Shown: positions 8,463-16,539 of the stretch, piece after piece
Numbering within the stretch: the stretch's first letter is position 1
Layout: each line of letters opens with the position of its first letter
NCBI GenBank assembly: GCA_018653485.1
Contig: JABHZE010000002.1
Location: 120,294-184,293, forward strand
DNA length: 64,000 nucleotides
Direction: 5' to 3'
From: an archaeon
Lineage (GTDB): Archaea > Nanobdellota > Nanobdellia > Pacearchaeales > GW2011-AR1
Program-made: the position numbers and the translations under genes
Notes under the pieces: generated by a model
Told to the model about the DNA's origin: nothing
Database searches by the model: none
Seen by the model: the letters and a program-made list of their open reading frames with translations, nothing else

Positions 8463-8518
8463 AGGGTCTTTCTTTAAAAAAGAAAGAGGCTCTTACTTTT
8501 TAAGCTTTTATATACAAT
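8463..8518 (-). promoter_or_regulatory. Promoter and leader hairpin of the pentapeptide-like gene
   Basis: On the minus strand a TATA-like TATATAAAA (about 8508-8516) is followed at the expected start of transcription by the hairpin CTTTCTTT/AAAGAAAG. The predicted leader is about 40 nt. Confidence 0.4.
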
Positions 8519-8551
8519 ACTTAAATCAATTTCTCTTCAATAAACTAAATT

Positions 8552-9196
8552 TTACATACCTAAAATCTTAAACAAAACAGCATCAGCATACATAATCTGG
8601 TTTCCTTCCTCAGAAATAACATAAATACAATTTCCTTCCTGATAGATTCTTTCTTCCTCAAGACCATATCCTTCATCTCCCAAATCTCCTTCAACAACTG
8701 GCTCTCTAAATATCATGATATTATTTTGAAAACAATCTTTAATTGGAAAATCTCCTTCACAATCATCTTCATCTAAACAAGCATCTGCAAACCTCAAAAC
8801 ATCATTAGCCAAATTCTTACCAATCTCCCCCATTCCCTCACTATTATCTCCAACAAAATATAAAACCTTTTCTTGATAATCAGAAACACTTGCAGTCACA
8901 GGTACAGAAATATTCTCAACATCCAGAGGATTATAAAAACTATTAAAATTTCTTCCATTATAATTAAAATACCAACTTCCCTCACCACCTTGAAATTCAA
9001 TTCCATTATATTCTAAAATAATTCCTCCTGAATTATCATTATCCTGACCATTAAATGCATAACCAAACGTACTAAAAACCATTAAACCAATCAACACAAC
9101 CCCAAGAAAAACAATCATTAATTTATTTCTTTGTTTAATCCTTTGCCTTTCATAACGACTCATTATTTTTTTCATAAACTTATCTATACCTCTCAC
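8552..9196 (-). CDS. Single-pass membrane protein, 214 aa
   Basis: A very basic N-terminus (about residues 1-25) and one membrane helix (MIVFLGVVLIGLMVF) precede an outside domain of about 165 residues with four Cys (CLDEDDC, DCFQN, GNCIY). An internal ATG eight codons in (MKKIMSRYE) is an alternative start. The external part ends with repeated beta strands. I infer it is a paralogue of the C-terminal domain of the protein at 7549-8442 from order and spacing only. Function is unknown. Confidence 0.62.
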   Translation of the reverse strand: MRGIDKFMKKIMSRYERQRIKQRNKLMIVFLGVVLIGLMVFSTFGYAFNGQDNDNSGGIILEYNGIEFQGGEGSWYFNYNGRNFNSFYNPLDVENISVPVTASVSDYQEKVLYFVGDNSEGMGEIGKNLANDVLRFADACLDEDDCEGDFPIKDCFQNNIMIFREPVVEGDLGDEGYGLEEERIYQEGNCIYVISEEGNQIMYADAVLFKILGM

Positions 9197-9302
9197 TTTA
9201 AAAATATTTGTAGTTTTTTACATTATCCAGAAAGACTTAATTTAACTCACTACATTTTTTAAATCTTCAATACTAAATTGAAATATTATGAATTTTAAAA
9301 GA

Positions 9303-9340
9303 TTTTTATTTTTCTCCCCCTATTATGAGGGAGAACAAAT
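9303..9340. repeat. 38-nt dispersed hairpin repeat, copy 1
   Basis: Core TTTCTCCCCCTATTATGAGG continues into GAGAACAAAT. It forms a short stem between CTCCC and GGGAG and lies just after the S-layer gene. Near-identical copies are at 45547-45584 and, inverted, at 51880-51917. This copy lacks one T in the loop. Confidence 0.85.
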
Positions 9341-9429
9341 CCAAAAATATGATGAAATTCCTCCAAACAAATCTCCGATTAATACTCGATAAAAAAAAGA
9401 AAAGAAAAAAAGAAAAATAAAATTTAGAT

Positions 9430-11991
9430 TTACTCAACACTAGTTGTAGGACCAATAATCTCACTTCCAACATCAGTTGTGATTGCTTCCATAGCTCTAT
9501 TCGCAGCCATAGTTGTTTCTGCAGCTTCATAACCTGCAACTAACATAGCAGTCTTTTCCGCATTATACGGTGACGCAAAAGTTTTAATTATATATTGGTT
9601 TGCTCCAACATTAGTTTTATCAGTAAAGGCAGCCTCACAAAGAGGTGTATCACTTTCTAATAACTTAGCAGCAACAGTATTTACACAACTTCCTCCAACA
9701 ACAATTAAGTGTTTTGTAGTTACACTAGACGCTTGGCTATCATCCATTATAGAGATAACTCCACCGCCTCCTGTAGATCCCGGAGTAATTGTAGCACCTT
9801 CTTCTGAAACATATAACTTAGCAAATATTTGCTCATCAGGATAACTAATTACAGCTGTTTTCTGACTGGTTTGACCAGCATCAAGTGTAATAATAGTTCC
9901 AAATAAGTCTGCCTCTTTAGTAATATCACTATTACCATAAACACTATGTTCCCATGAACTACTATCCGAACTCCATGTTCTTTCAACATCTTCAATACCA
10001 ATACCATTTCCTGAGGAACCTCCTTCAATTCTAACAATCATCGCCTCATAAGCATTATTGTCATCTTCTTCTTCAAAGATAACTAATGCAGGAGCGTCAA
10101 TATTAGCACCTCCAACAGTTTGTAAATAAACTGTTGTTACATTGTTAGTTCCATCTGAAGTCGCATTATACATTAGTTGTCCAATTGAGAAATTTGCTGA
10201 TTTACCTAAGGTATCTGTATCTAGGTTTGAACCACCTATTGTCCAGTTACCTACAGTAACAACATTTGCAATTGTTATGTCAGTATATCCATCCCCATCA
10301 GGGAAACTTAAAGTGTTTAAGTCTGTAGTACTTCCATCCCAACCAGTAAGGTTAAGAGTAACAGGTTCATAGAATGCAAAATTTGCACCCTGACTTGTTT
10401 CAATAGTAGGATAAATTATAGCATTAGTAGCAGCACTACTATCTGGAGAATTTACTCTAACTCTGAAATCTTCAGTAGCATTGTTAGCATTTCCAGTCAT
10501 AGTTACATCATATGAGTTTCCACCCACAGTTAATGTTCCTATACCTTCACTACTCCAAACTACTGAAATTGCAGCCTCTTCAGAAAACACATCACTAAAC
10601 TTAGCAATATCTCTTGTATGATCTGTTGCATGAGTATTGTTATCAACAGAAGTAAGTTGCATTAAATAACCTTCATCTTCATTACCCAAAACAACCATAT
10701 CATTATATTGAAGACCTTCCTTTTCAAAGACTGAAATGTTATTTCCATCATCTGTATGCTGTAAGTATTGTCCAGAAGTCCAGTTTTTTGCAAACTGAAT
10801 AACCTCATCATAACCTCGATGGTCATTAAGAGTAACTTCCATTCTATCATCTCCAGCATCATTTATAAGAATTTCTTCTCTTGCTGATGAATCACTAGCA
10901 ATATTTAATCCAGCAAAATCTAATTTAAAGCTCCCAAATACGGGATCAATAATTGATTCACCTGCCTTTATAGCATCCATATCAGATTCAGAAGCAGCAA
11001 TACTAACAACTAATTTAGTCATAGCACCAGTCCCTCCTGTAAATGTAGCAAGAGAACCTTGAACTGATGAAGTATCATCACCTAAAGTTATATCACTTCC
11101 ACTTGTAAGAGTTACTTTTTCAGCTCCAGCAATTATAGATGCAGACAATTTTAAATTTGTCTCATCAGCAGTATTAACAGCAATTGTTAAGCCATTAATC
11201 TTTTTTGATTGAGCTTCAGAAACTTCTTTACTTGCTGTTTGACCAGCCGCGTTAGTTACTGCAATTGTAGCAGCAGTATCTGACGATGAAACTAGTTCAA
11301 CAGTAAAAGTTTCTCCAGCAATTGTAACTTCCTTAGAAGGATTATCACTTAGATCTAGTGTGAATTTCTCTGCACTTTTTAATAATACTAAATCTGTTGT
11401 ATCAGTCGATGATGAAATAGTAAATGTTTGTCCAAACAAAGTAATTTCTTCACCTTCTGAATCAGAATGAGTAAAATTTATCGCTTTAAAAGTAGCAGTT
11501 GCATTGTAAATATAGTTTGCAGCCTGAGTACTTGTTTTAAGTGCAAAATTCGGATCATCCTGACTTGTAGGTTGTTTTTCAAAAGTGATTCTTGGATTAG
11601 AACCCATTACAATTGTTTGAGATACTTTTGCTTCAACATTTCCTGAGAAAGTTGTATCTGCAAGAACAGTTGGAAGATCAGATTTAGTTAAAATACTTTT
11701 AACTTTATTCAATGAATCATTGATATAAATCTTTGTTCCTCCACTAAATAACTCAACAACTTCTCCTTCGAAACTGTCTCCAGTTCCTGTATCTCCAGCT
11801 ACGTTTTTTAGATTACTAAAAACATCAATAGCTGCAGTTAAATCAGAATTAGCAGCATTTACACCATAAACTACTGCAGCGCCGTCTGAAAATGGCGCAG
11901 GGTATGTCGCAGCCGCAGCAAATCCAACAGTGCTCGAAAGCATTGCAGCACTTGCTAAAACCGATACTACCTTTTTAAAATTAATATTCAT
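9430..11991 (-). CDS. S-layer protein
   Basis: The 853-residue protein has a typical signal peptide (cut near residues 27-28, FAAAATYP). A YPAPF start, a segment resembling archaeal S-layer N-terminal repeats (VVYGVNAANSDLTAA) and long Thr/Ser/Val-rich beta regions follow. The C-terminal part repeats the N-terminal theme (HLIVVGGSCVNTVAAKLL, then AMLVAGYEAAETTMAA), as in methanococcal-type S-layer proteins. It is acidic, rich in possible N-glycosylation sites and lacks a membrane anchor. It is probably the main cell-wall lattice protein. Strong Shine-Dalgarno and a long leader suggest high, regulated expression. Confidence 0.8.
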   Translation of the reverse strand: MNINFKKVVSVLASAAMLSSTVGFAAAATYPAPFSDGAAVVYGVNAANSDLTAAIDVFSNLKNVAGDTGTGDSFEGEVVELFSGGTKIYINDSLNKVKSILTKSDLPTVLADTTFSGNVEAKVSQTIVMGSNPRITFEKQPTSQDDPNFALKTSTQAANYIYNATATFKAINFTHSDSEGEEITLFGQTFTISSSTDTTDLVLLKSAEKFTLDLSDNPSKEVTIAGETFTVELVSSSDTAATIAVTNAAGQTASKEVSEAQSKKINGLTIAVNTADETNLKLSASIIAGAEKVTLTSGSDITLGDDTSSVQGSLATFTGGTGAMTKLVVSIAASESDMDAIKAGESIIDPVFGSFKLDFAGLNIASDSSAREEILINDAGDDRMEVTLNDHRGYDEVIQFAKNWTSGQYLQHTDDGNNISVFEKEGLQYNDMVVLGNEDEGYLMQLTSVDNNTHATDHTRDIAKFSDVFSEEAAISVVWSSEGIGTLTVGGNSYDVTMTGNANNATEDFRVRVNSPDSSAATNAIIYPTIETSQGANFAFYEPVTLNLTGWDGSTTDLNTLSFPDGDGYTDITIANVVTVGNWTIGGSNLDTDTLGKSANFSIGQLMYNATSDGTNNVTTVYLQTVGGANIDAPALVIFEEEDDNNAYEAMIVRIEGGSSGNGIGIEDVERTWSSDSSSWEHSVYGNSDITKEADLFGTIITLDAGQTSQKTAVISYPDEQIFAKLYVSEEGATITPGSTGGGGVISIMDDSQASSVTTKHLIVVGGSCVNTVAAKLLESDTPLCEAAFTDKTNVGANQYIIKTFASPYNAEKTAMLVAGYEAAETTMAANRAMEAITTDVGSEIIGPTTSVE

Positions 11992-11999
11992 TTTTATAA

Positions 12000-12008
12000 C
12001 CTCCTTTC
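12000..12008 (-). promoter_or_regulatory. Strong Shine-Dalgarno of the S-layer gene
   Basis: The minus strand reads GAAAGGAGG, 8 nt before the ATG at 11991. It is complementary to the 16S 3' end in this window (ATCACCTCCT), and it fixes the start. Confidence 0.75.
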
Positions 12009-12087
12009 AATAATCATAACCATAAATCCAAGATTTAACACCTCTCAGATTCTTTTTTCTGTAATCTCTTTTTGTAATCTCTGTTCA

Positions 12088-12126
12088 AACTGGCCAGTTA
12101 ATCATTACCTAACTTTGTTAAGTAAT
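12088..12126 (-). promoter_or_regulatory. Hairpins in the S-layer mRNA leader
   Basis: Two inverted repeats lie in the predicted leader: the perfect palindrome AACTGGCCAGTT (12088-12099) and a stem ATTAC-TAAC/GTTA-GTAAT (12104-12126). They may stabilise the mRNA or control translation. Confidence 0.45.
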
Positions 12127-12210
12127 AAGTAATAAAATTAAAATCTCTTTAAAAAGCTTTCTCTAATTCTTTTGTAAAATTGAGTAGCAACCCCTCATTT
12201 TCACAAGTTT

Positions 12211-12219
12211 ATTTATAAA
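12211..12219 (-). promoter_or_regulatory. Probable TATA box of the S-layer gene
   Basis: The minus strand reads GGTTTATAAATAAAC, the best TATA-like site upstream. Transcription would start near 12190, giving a leader of about 200 nt, long for this genome. The rest of the 453-nt gap (11992-12444) is AT-rich and holds no gene that I can support. Confidence 0.45.
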
Positions 12220-12444
12220 CCTTTGCCTGTAATTATAAAATAGTTACACTTTTTAAGAAAAGTAAAAAATTACCAAAAAATTCTTTTTTTTATCATGGTA
12301 CATTTTTTTAAACATATATTCTATAAAAAAACCCCTAACTAAAAAACATATTTCTTACATATAGGGTTAAATTTATATACTATGCTTTTCTTAGTAGGTT
12401 AGAAATAAAATTTATCGAGGGTAAATTAAACTTAATATAAAAAA

Positions 12445-12795
12445 ATGGCAGAAACAAAAACTAAAACAATAACCTTAACTGGAAAAGATGGAACATTCAC
12501 AACATTATTTGGGAGATTAAAAAAAAATAAAAAGAAATCAGAAGTATCTGATTTAAGAGCATTATTAAGCAACGAAAAAGCTAGATTATTACATACTATA
12601 AAAACAAAAAAACCAGAATCAATATACAAATTAGCAAAAATTTTAGGAAGAGATTTTAAAGCAGTTAGGGCAGATATTAAGCTTCTTGAGAGATTTGGAT
12701 TTATAGAATTAATTTCATCCTATAAACAAGGAAGAGAAAGACTTCAACCTATTATAGACACTGACAAAGTAGTTATTACTATTAACTTAAAATAG
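12445..12795 (+). CDS. Winged-helix transcriptional regulator
   Basis: This 116-residue protein has a winged-helix fold in its second half: NEKARLLHTIKTKKPESIYKLAKILGRDFKAVRADIKLLERFGFIEL. It resembles the archaeal MarR/HVO_A0114-like regulators. The N-terminus is basic and flexible. It is divergent from the S-layer gene, with which it shares a 453-nt intergenic region, so it could control that gene; this is inference. A TATA-like TTTATATAC lies about 12370-12378. Confidence 0.78.
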   Translation: MAETKTKTITLTGKDGTFTTLFGRLKKNKKKSEVSDLRALLSNEKARLLHTIKTKKPESIYKLAKILGRDFKAVRADIKLLERFGFIELISSYKQGRERLQPIIDTDKVVITINLK

Positions 12796-12806
12796 ATAGC
12801 AGAAAT

Positions 12807-12816
12807 ATTTATAAAT
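12807..12816 (+). promoter_or_regulatory. TATA box of the gene at 12837
   Basis: ATTTATAAAT lies about 25 nt before the ATG, implying a leaderless mRNA separate from the upstream regulator gene. Confidence 0.55.
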
Positions 12817-12836
12817 AATAATTTCCTAATAAATTA

Positions 12837-13727
12837 ATGAAAAGAGGAGAGTTATTACCAAAAATAAACCCAAGTATATTTATTATACTTTCATTTTTAT
12901 TAACAATTTTAGTAGCATCTCCGTTAGTAATAGCAATGGATACTGCAGTAAAAATTAATACCCTTCCAGGACATAGGATTCAAATTATTGCAAGAGAGGC
13001 AGGAACTTTTACTAAAGTAGGAGACGGAATCCCAAGTCAAGATACTCTCACAGGAGATTTAACATTTACATTAACCTCCTCAGTAGATAATTTAGACTTA
13101 AAAGTTTATTTAAGAAAAGATGGAGTAGAAGTTATTAAACAAGATTTTACTGAAAGACCTAATGGTGAAGCTATTTTTCTTAATCTTATTCCAGGAGATA
13201 TTTATATTAAAACTCAAGCAGAGGTTGATGCAGAGGCTGCAAATCAAACAGAAGAAGTAAATAATGAATCTTCAGATTCAATAGAATCTGAAACACCTGA
13301 AGAAGTTCCAGAAGAACCAGAACCTGAAGAACTTCTTGAAGAAACCCAAGAAACAGAAGTATTAGCAGAAACAAATGAAAATCCATTAACAGGTTTTGCA
13401 ATTACAGATAGTATTAATGTTAAGGTAATAACTTATGTAGTTGTTGTAGTTGTTGCAATAATCTTAATCCTTGTTTTAGTAATTTTCTTTCTCAAAAAAA
13501 GAAAGAAAGGCCCTAAAAATATTAAGGTAACTAAATACTCAGATATGGGTAAAAATAAATTAGATGAAGAAGAAGAAATGAGAGAACTTAAAGACGCTGA
13601 AGAAAGATTAAAAGTAGCTCAAAGTGAAATTGAAAGAATTAAAAATAAGAAAAGCAAAATAAAAGAAGCAGAAGAAAAATTTATGAAAGATAGAGAAGAA
13701 TTAGCAAGATTAAAGAGAGGAGAATAA
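12837..13727 (+). CDS. Anchored surface protein with cytoplasmic coiled coil
   Basis: An N-terminal signal or anchor (MKRGELLPKINPSIFIILS...) is followed by a beta-rich domain outside the cell (residues about 35-130), an acidic Glu/Pro linker (residues 135-185), one membrane helix (about 196-222), and a charged coiled coil inside the cell (about 240-296). This layout could link the outside layer to an internal partner. The N-terminal motif MKRGxLxPKxN is shared with the protein at 34778-36091. No function is recognised. Confidence 0.68.
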   Translation: MKRGELLPKINPSIFIILSFLLTILVASPLVIAMDTAVKINTLPGHRIQIIAREAGTFTKVGDGIPSQDTLTGDLTFTLTSSVDNLDLKVYLRKDGVEVIKQDFTERPNGEAIFLNLIPGDIYIKTQAEVDAEAANQTEEVNNESSDSIESETPEEVPEEPEPEELLEETQETEVLAETNENPLTGFAITDSINVKVITYVVVVVVAIILILVLVIFFLKKRKKGPKNIKVTKYSDMGKNKLDEEEEMRELKDAEERLKVAQSEIERIKNKKSKIKEAEEKFMKDREELARLKRGE

Positions 13728-13794
13728 ATTTACTTTTTCTAAATTATTTAATACCTTAAACAATTTTATTATTAAAATAATTTATTAATCATTA

Positions 13795-14367
13795 TTACCT
13801 ACAAACTTCTAAACCAACATCAATATTATCACTTCCAATTGTTGTAGCTAATATTGTATGGCTTCCCCCAATAATAGAACTACAATTTCCAAAAACTCCT
13901 TCTTCTTTAACTAAAATTTCATCAGTATAATTATTTGCATAAATCCCTAACTTGTATGCCTTATTAACTCCCTCACTACTAACATCTAATCCTAATTTAA
14001 ATATAGTATCTAAGCTTATTTCAAGCGCTTCACTAACACTTCTTCCATCTAAGCAGGGTTTAGAGGGATTTTTATAAACTTCTTTAATTAAGTCTTGATT
14101 TGATTTATATTCTGGAATAAAAGTAGTTGAACAATTAGTTGTAGAATACATACTAGCCTCTAGTAAATTAGATATTTCCGCACTATTTCCAATTCCCCCA
14201 CCTTGAGTAATACTAAAACCTAAAAAAATTAAACCAATAACACTCACAATTACAACTATCATCACAAATCCAATTATTTCATGTTGGCTTTTTTTGTTAA
14301 AACCTATTCCCATTTTTTTGTTAAAACCTATTCCCACTTTTTTATTAATAAATTTTTTAAATTCCAT
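13795..14367 (-). CDS. Pilin-like protein, 190 aa
   Basis: The last gene of the pilin-like operon. A basic leader with a tandem eight-residue repeat (GIGFNKKM, GIGFNKKS) is followed directly by a pilin-type hydrophobic stretch (IIGFVMIVVIVSVIGLIFL) that starts after a polar HE pair, as in class III signal peptides cut by archaeal prepilin peptidase. The mature part has four Cys. The gene starts 2 nt after the stop of the upstream gene. It is probably a minor pilin or pseudopilin. Confidence 0.65.
   Translation of the reverse strand: MEFKKFINKKVGIGFNKKMGIGFNKKSQHEIIGFVMIVVIVSVIGLIFLGFSITQGGGIGNSAEISNLLEASMYSTTNCSTTFIPEYKSNQDLIKEVYKNPSKPCLDGRSVSEALEISLDTIFKLGLDVSSEGVNKAYKLGIYANNYTDEILVKEEGVFGNCSSIIGGSHTILATTIGSDNIDVGLEVCR
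14291..14336. repeat. 24-nt tandem duplication in the pilin leader
   Basis: TTTTTGTTAAAACCTATTCC with its next two bases occurs twice at a 24-nt period, duplicating eight codons of the leader of the gene at 13795-14367. Confidence 0.8.
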
Positions 14368-14369
14368 TT

Positions 14370-14999
14370 TTAATCATCATCCTCCACACCAGCTATAAAT
14401 TTAACAACCTCGCAATCTTCATAAACATAATTATTCACAGATTCTTTTCTACATAATGCAACAAAATTAGAAACACTACTTTCTTTAACACTCTTATCAT
14501 AAATAACAAACTCATCACAATTAGGATAATTAGCACGAGTACAAAGAATTATATCCCCTGAAGATTTATTCAAAGCACCTAACTTTACCACACTTAAACT
14601 ACTAAATGGCCAGAAATTTTGGTAATTCTTTTTATTCAATAAATTAACTAATTTATCTCCATCAACACAATTAGATTTTGAACCAGAACAACTAAACTCT
14701 GGAGAATCAGCAAGAAGATTTACAATAGATATAACTTCTTCACTCTTTATCTCACTTGCTTGTTTTGAAAGATTTGCATAATAAATAGAAAATGCAAATA
14801 ATCCCGCTAAAATAAAAAATAATAAAACAGCCACAAGCATAAATGACATTTCTTGTATTTTCAATTGCCCTTTTTTTGAAAATCCAAGACCTAAAAATCC
14901 AAGATTCTTAGTGCCTGAATCTTGTTGTTTATCATGCCCAGTTATTAGTATTTCTCTCCTTCGCTTTCCCTCAAACAATAATATCTTTCCAATTACCAT
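14370..14999 (-). CDS. Pilin-like protein, about 209 aa
   Basis: I chose the ATG at 14999, one base after the upstream stop (TGA-T-ATG); the open frame reaches 15029. A long basic leader ends in FSKKGQLKIQEMSF, followed by a hydrophobic helix (MLVAVLLFFILAGLFAFSI), the layout of a class III signal. The mature domain has about six Cys. It is in the middle of a tight operon with three other pilin-like genes. Confidence 0.66.
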   Translation of the reverse strand: MVIGKILLFEGKRRREILITGHDKQQDSGTKNLGFLGLGFSKKGQLKIQEMSFMLVAVLLFFILAGLFAFSIYYANLSKQASEIKSEEVISIVNLLADSPEFSCSGSKSNCVDGDKLVNLLNKKNYQNFWPFSSLSVVKLGALNKSSGDIILCTRANYPNCDEFVIYDKSVKESSVSNFVALCRKESVNNYVYEDCEVVKFIAGVEDDD

Positions 15000-15000
15000 A

Positions 15001-16017
15001 TCAATAAACCTCACACTCTCCTCTTGCACCTTTATTCATTAAATCAGCTTCCCTAGCCAAATCATGAACATTAATCAAATCACTTGAATCAAAATTATTA
15101 GAACTAATTTCTCCATCAACAAAACCTTGCATAATTCTAATCTTATCACCAATATTTAATCTACACCCCTTCCCTTGAAGCAAGTCAGCTTTCCCTCGAT
15201 AAATATCTGATAATTCACTTAATCTATTCATTATCCTAATAACATTACACTCATAAATATCTTCTCCAGAAAATATAGCCCCATAAACCAAACTATCAGC
15301 GTAATAGAGGATACTCTGTCCACCATTCTTCAAAACTCTACCATAATCATAACTATCTTCACAGACTCGCAAGTCATTACATTCACCTTTAACAATCATA
15401 TCACATTTATTATTCTCACTTTCAAAACAAACTAATCTACCACTACAATTTTTTAAATCACTATCACTTAAACTTTCTGTAAATCTAAACTTATCAACAC
15501 CTAAATTTTGAATATCTCTCTTAATTCTATTTGGAGCTTGATAAAAACAATAATCCTCAGAACCCATTATATTTATATCAGAAACCTTAAATCCCATAAA
15601 AAAAGCTTGAGAAAAAATATAAAAATTTTCACCTTCAATTATTTTATCTGAAAAAACATATTTATTATTTAATGATACTTCATATCCCCATTCACCATAA
15701 TCACTTCCAAATCCTTTTTCTGCAACTCTTAATCTTTGTCTTCCAAAAGGACGATTAGAAGAAGAATCACAACTAAACTCTATTTTTGTTTTTCTTTTTA
15801 AATCAACTTTAAGGGATTTCTCTAAAGCCAATCCTGTTTCAAGAGGATCAAAAACAGAAACAAGCCTAGCTGCACTTTCAGTTCCTGCCTGAGTTTCACC
15901 AACACCAATAACTTTAGAAGCAAAATAAAGTGCTATAAATAAAATAATTGCTCCAACTATCATTGCAAAAATCCAATTAAATCCTACTCCTATCGCACCT
16001 CTTTTTTTCATAATCAT
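15001..16017 (-). CDS. Pilin-like protein with large C-terminal domain, 338 aa
   Basis: The N-terminus MIMKKRGAIGVGFN precedes a hydrophobic helix (WIFAMIVGAIILFIALYFA), like other proteins of this locus. The outside domain of about 300 residues carries about ten Cys (CSGRLVCFESENNKCDMIVKGEC and others). The start overlaps the stop of the gene at 16014 by ATGA, so translation is coupled. It is larger than a usual pilin and may be a tip or adhesin subunit. I recognise no domain. Confidence 0.66.
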   Translation of the reverse strand: MIMKKRGAIGVGFNWIFAMIVGAIILFIALYFASKVIGVGETQAGTESAARLVSVFDPLETGLALEKSLKVDLKRKTKIEFSCDSSSNRPFGRQRLRVAEKGFGSDYGEWGYEVSLNNKYVFSDKIIEGENFYIFSQAFFMGFKVSDINIMGSEDYCFYQAPNRIKRDIQNLGVDKFRFTESLSDSDLKNCSGRLVCFESENNKCDMIVKGECNDLRVCEDSYDYGRVLKNGGQSILYYADSLVYGAIFSGEDIYECNVIRIMNRLSELSDIYRGKADLLQGKGCRLNIGDKIRIMQGFVDGEISSNNFDSSDLINVHDLAREADLMNKGARGECEVY

Positions 16018-16517
16018 CTTACCTTAACAAGCCTCTGATTAAGTTCTTTTATAACTTCAATATCAATTTTTCCATTATTAACTGCAATACAATAAGGATT
16101 CACACTAGCAGTTATATTTTCAATATCTAGATGAGGAATATTTGCTCTATTAAACTCACAAGTATTTTTACGAGGATAAAAATAAAGATTATACCCTTGA
16201 CTTTTATACAAATCTACTTCATCTCCAACATCATCATTTCTAGCAATAGGCGAATTATAATCTGTAAAACAAACAAACTCTATATTTTTTGGAAGAACAC
16301 TATTAAAATCCTCCCCAGTTCTTGGAGAATTCCAAGCATCTTCAATAAATTTTTCAAAATCTTCTAGAAAAATTCCTATTTGCCCACATTTATTAAAATC
16401 TAAAAATTTAACAATTACAATTCCAGAAACAGCTAAAATAAAAACAATAATTATAATTGAAAAGATTGTTCCAAAAGATAATCCTAATATACTTCCTTGT
16501 CCTTTTTTGTTAACCAT
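16014..16517 (-). CDS. Pilin-like protein, 167 aa
   Basis: The N-terminus MVNKKGQGSILGLSFG leads into the hydrophobic helix TIFSIIIIVFILAVSGIVIV. MVNKKGQ is shared with the protein at 21546-22304. The mature domain of about 125 residues has four Cys. It is 22 nt after the 772-residue cysteine-rich gene and overlaps the next gene by four bases. It is probably processed by a prepilin-type peptidase and assembled or anchored by its N-terminal helix. Confidence 0.66.
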   Translation of the reverse strand: MVNKKGQGSILGLSFGTIFSIIIIVFILAVSGIVIVKFLDFNKCGQIGIFLEDFEKFIEDAWNSPRTGEDFNSVLPKNIEFVCFTDYNSPIARNDDVGDEVDLYKSQGYNLYFYPRKNTCEFNRANIPHLDIENITASVNPYCIAVNNGKIDIEVIKELNQRLVKVR

Positions 16518-16539
16518 TTTAAACCCCTAGAAACACCAA

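Noticed and set aside
8222-8503. A 93-residue Ser/Leu-rich frame on the + strand.
   Set aside because: It is the antisense of the pentapeptide-like repeat gene at 7549-8442, with repetitive codons; no start signals.
9306-9539. A 77-residue minus-strand frame near the S-layer stop.
   Set aside because: It overlaps the S-layer 3' end in another frame and runs into the hairpin repeat; low-complexity Phe run, no motif.
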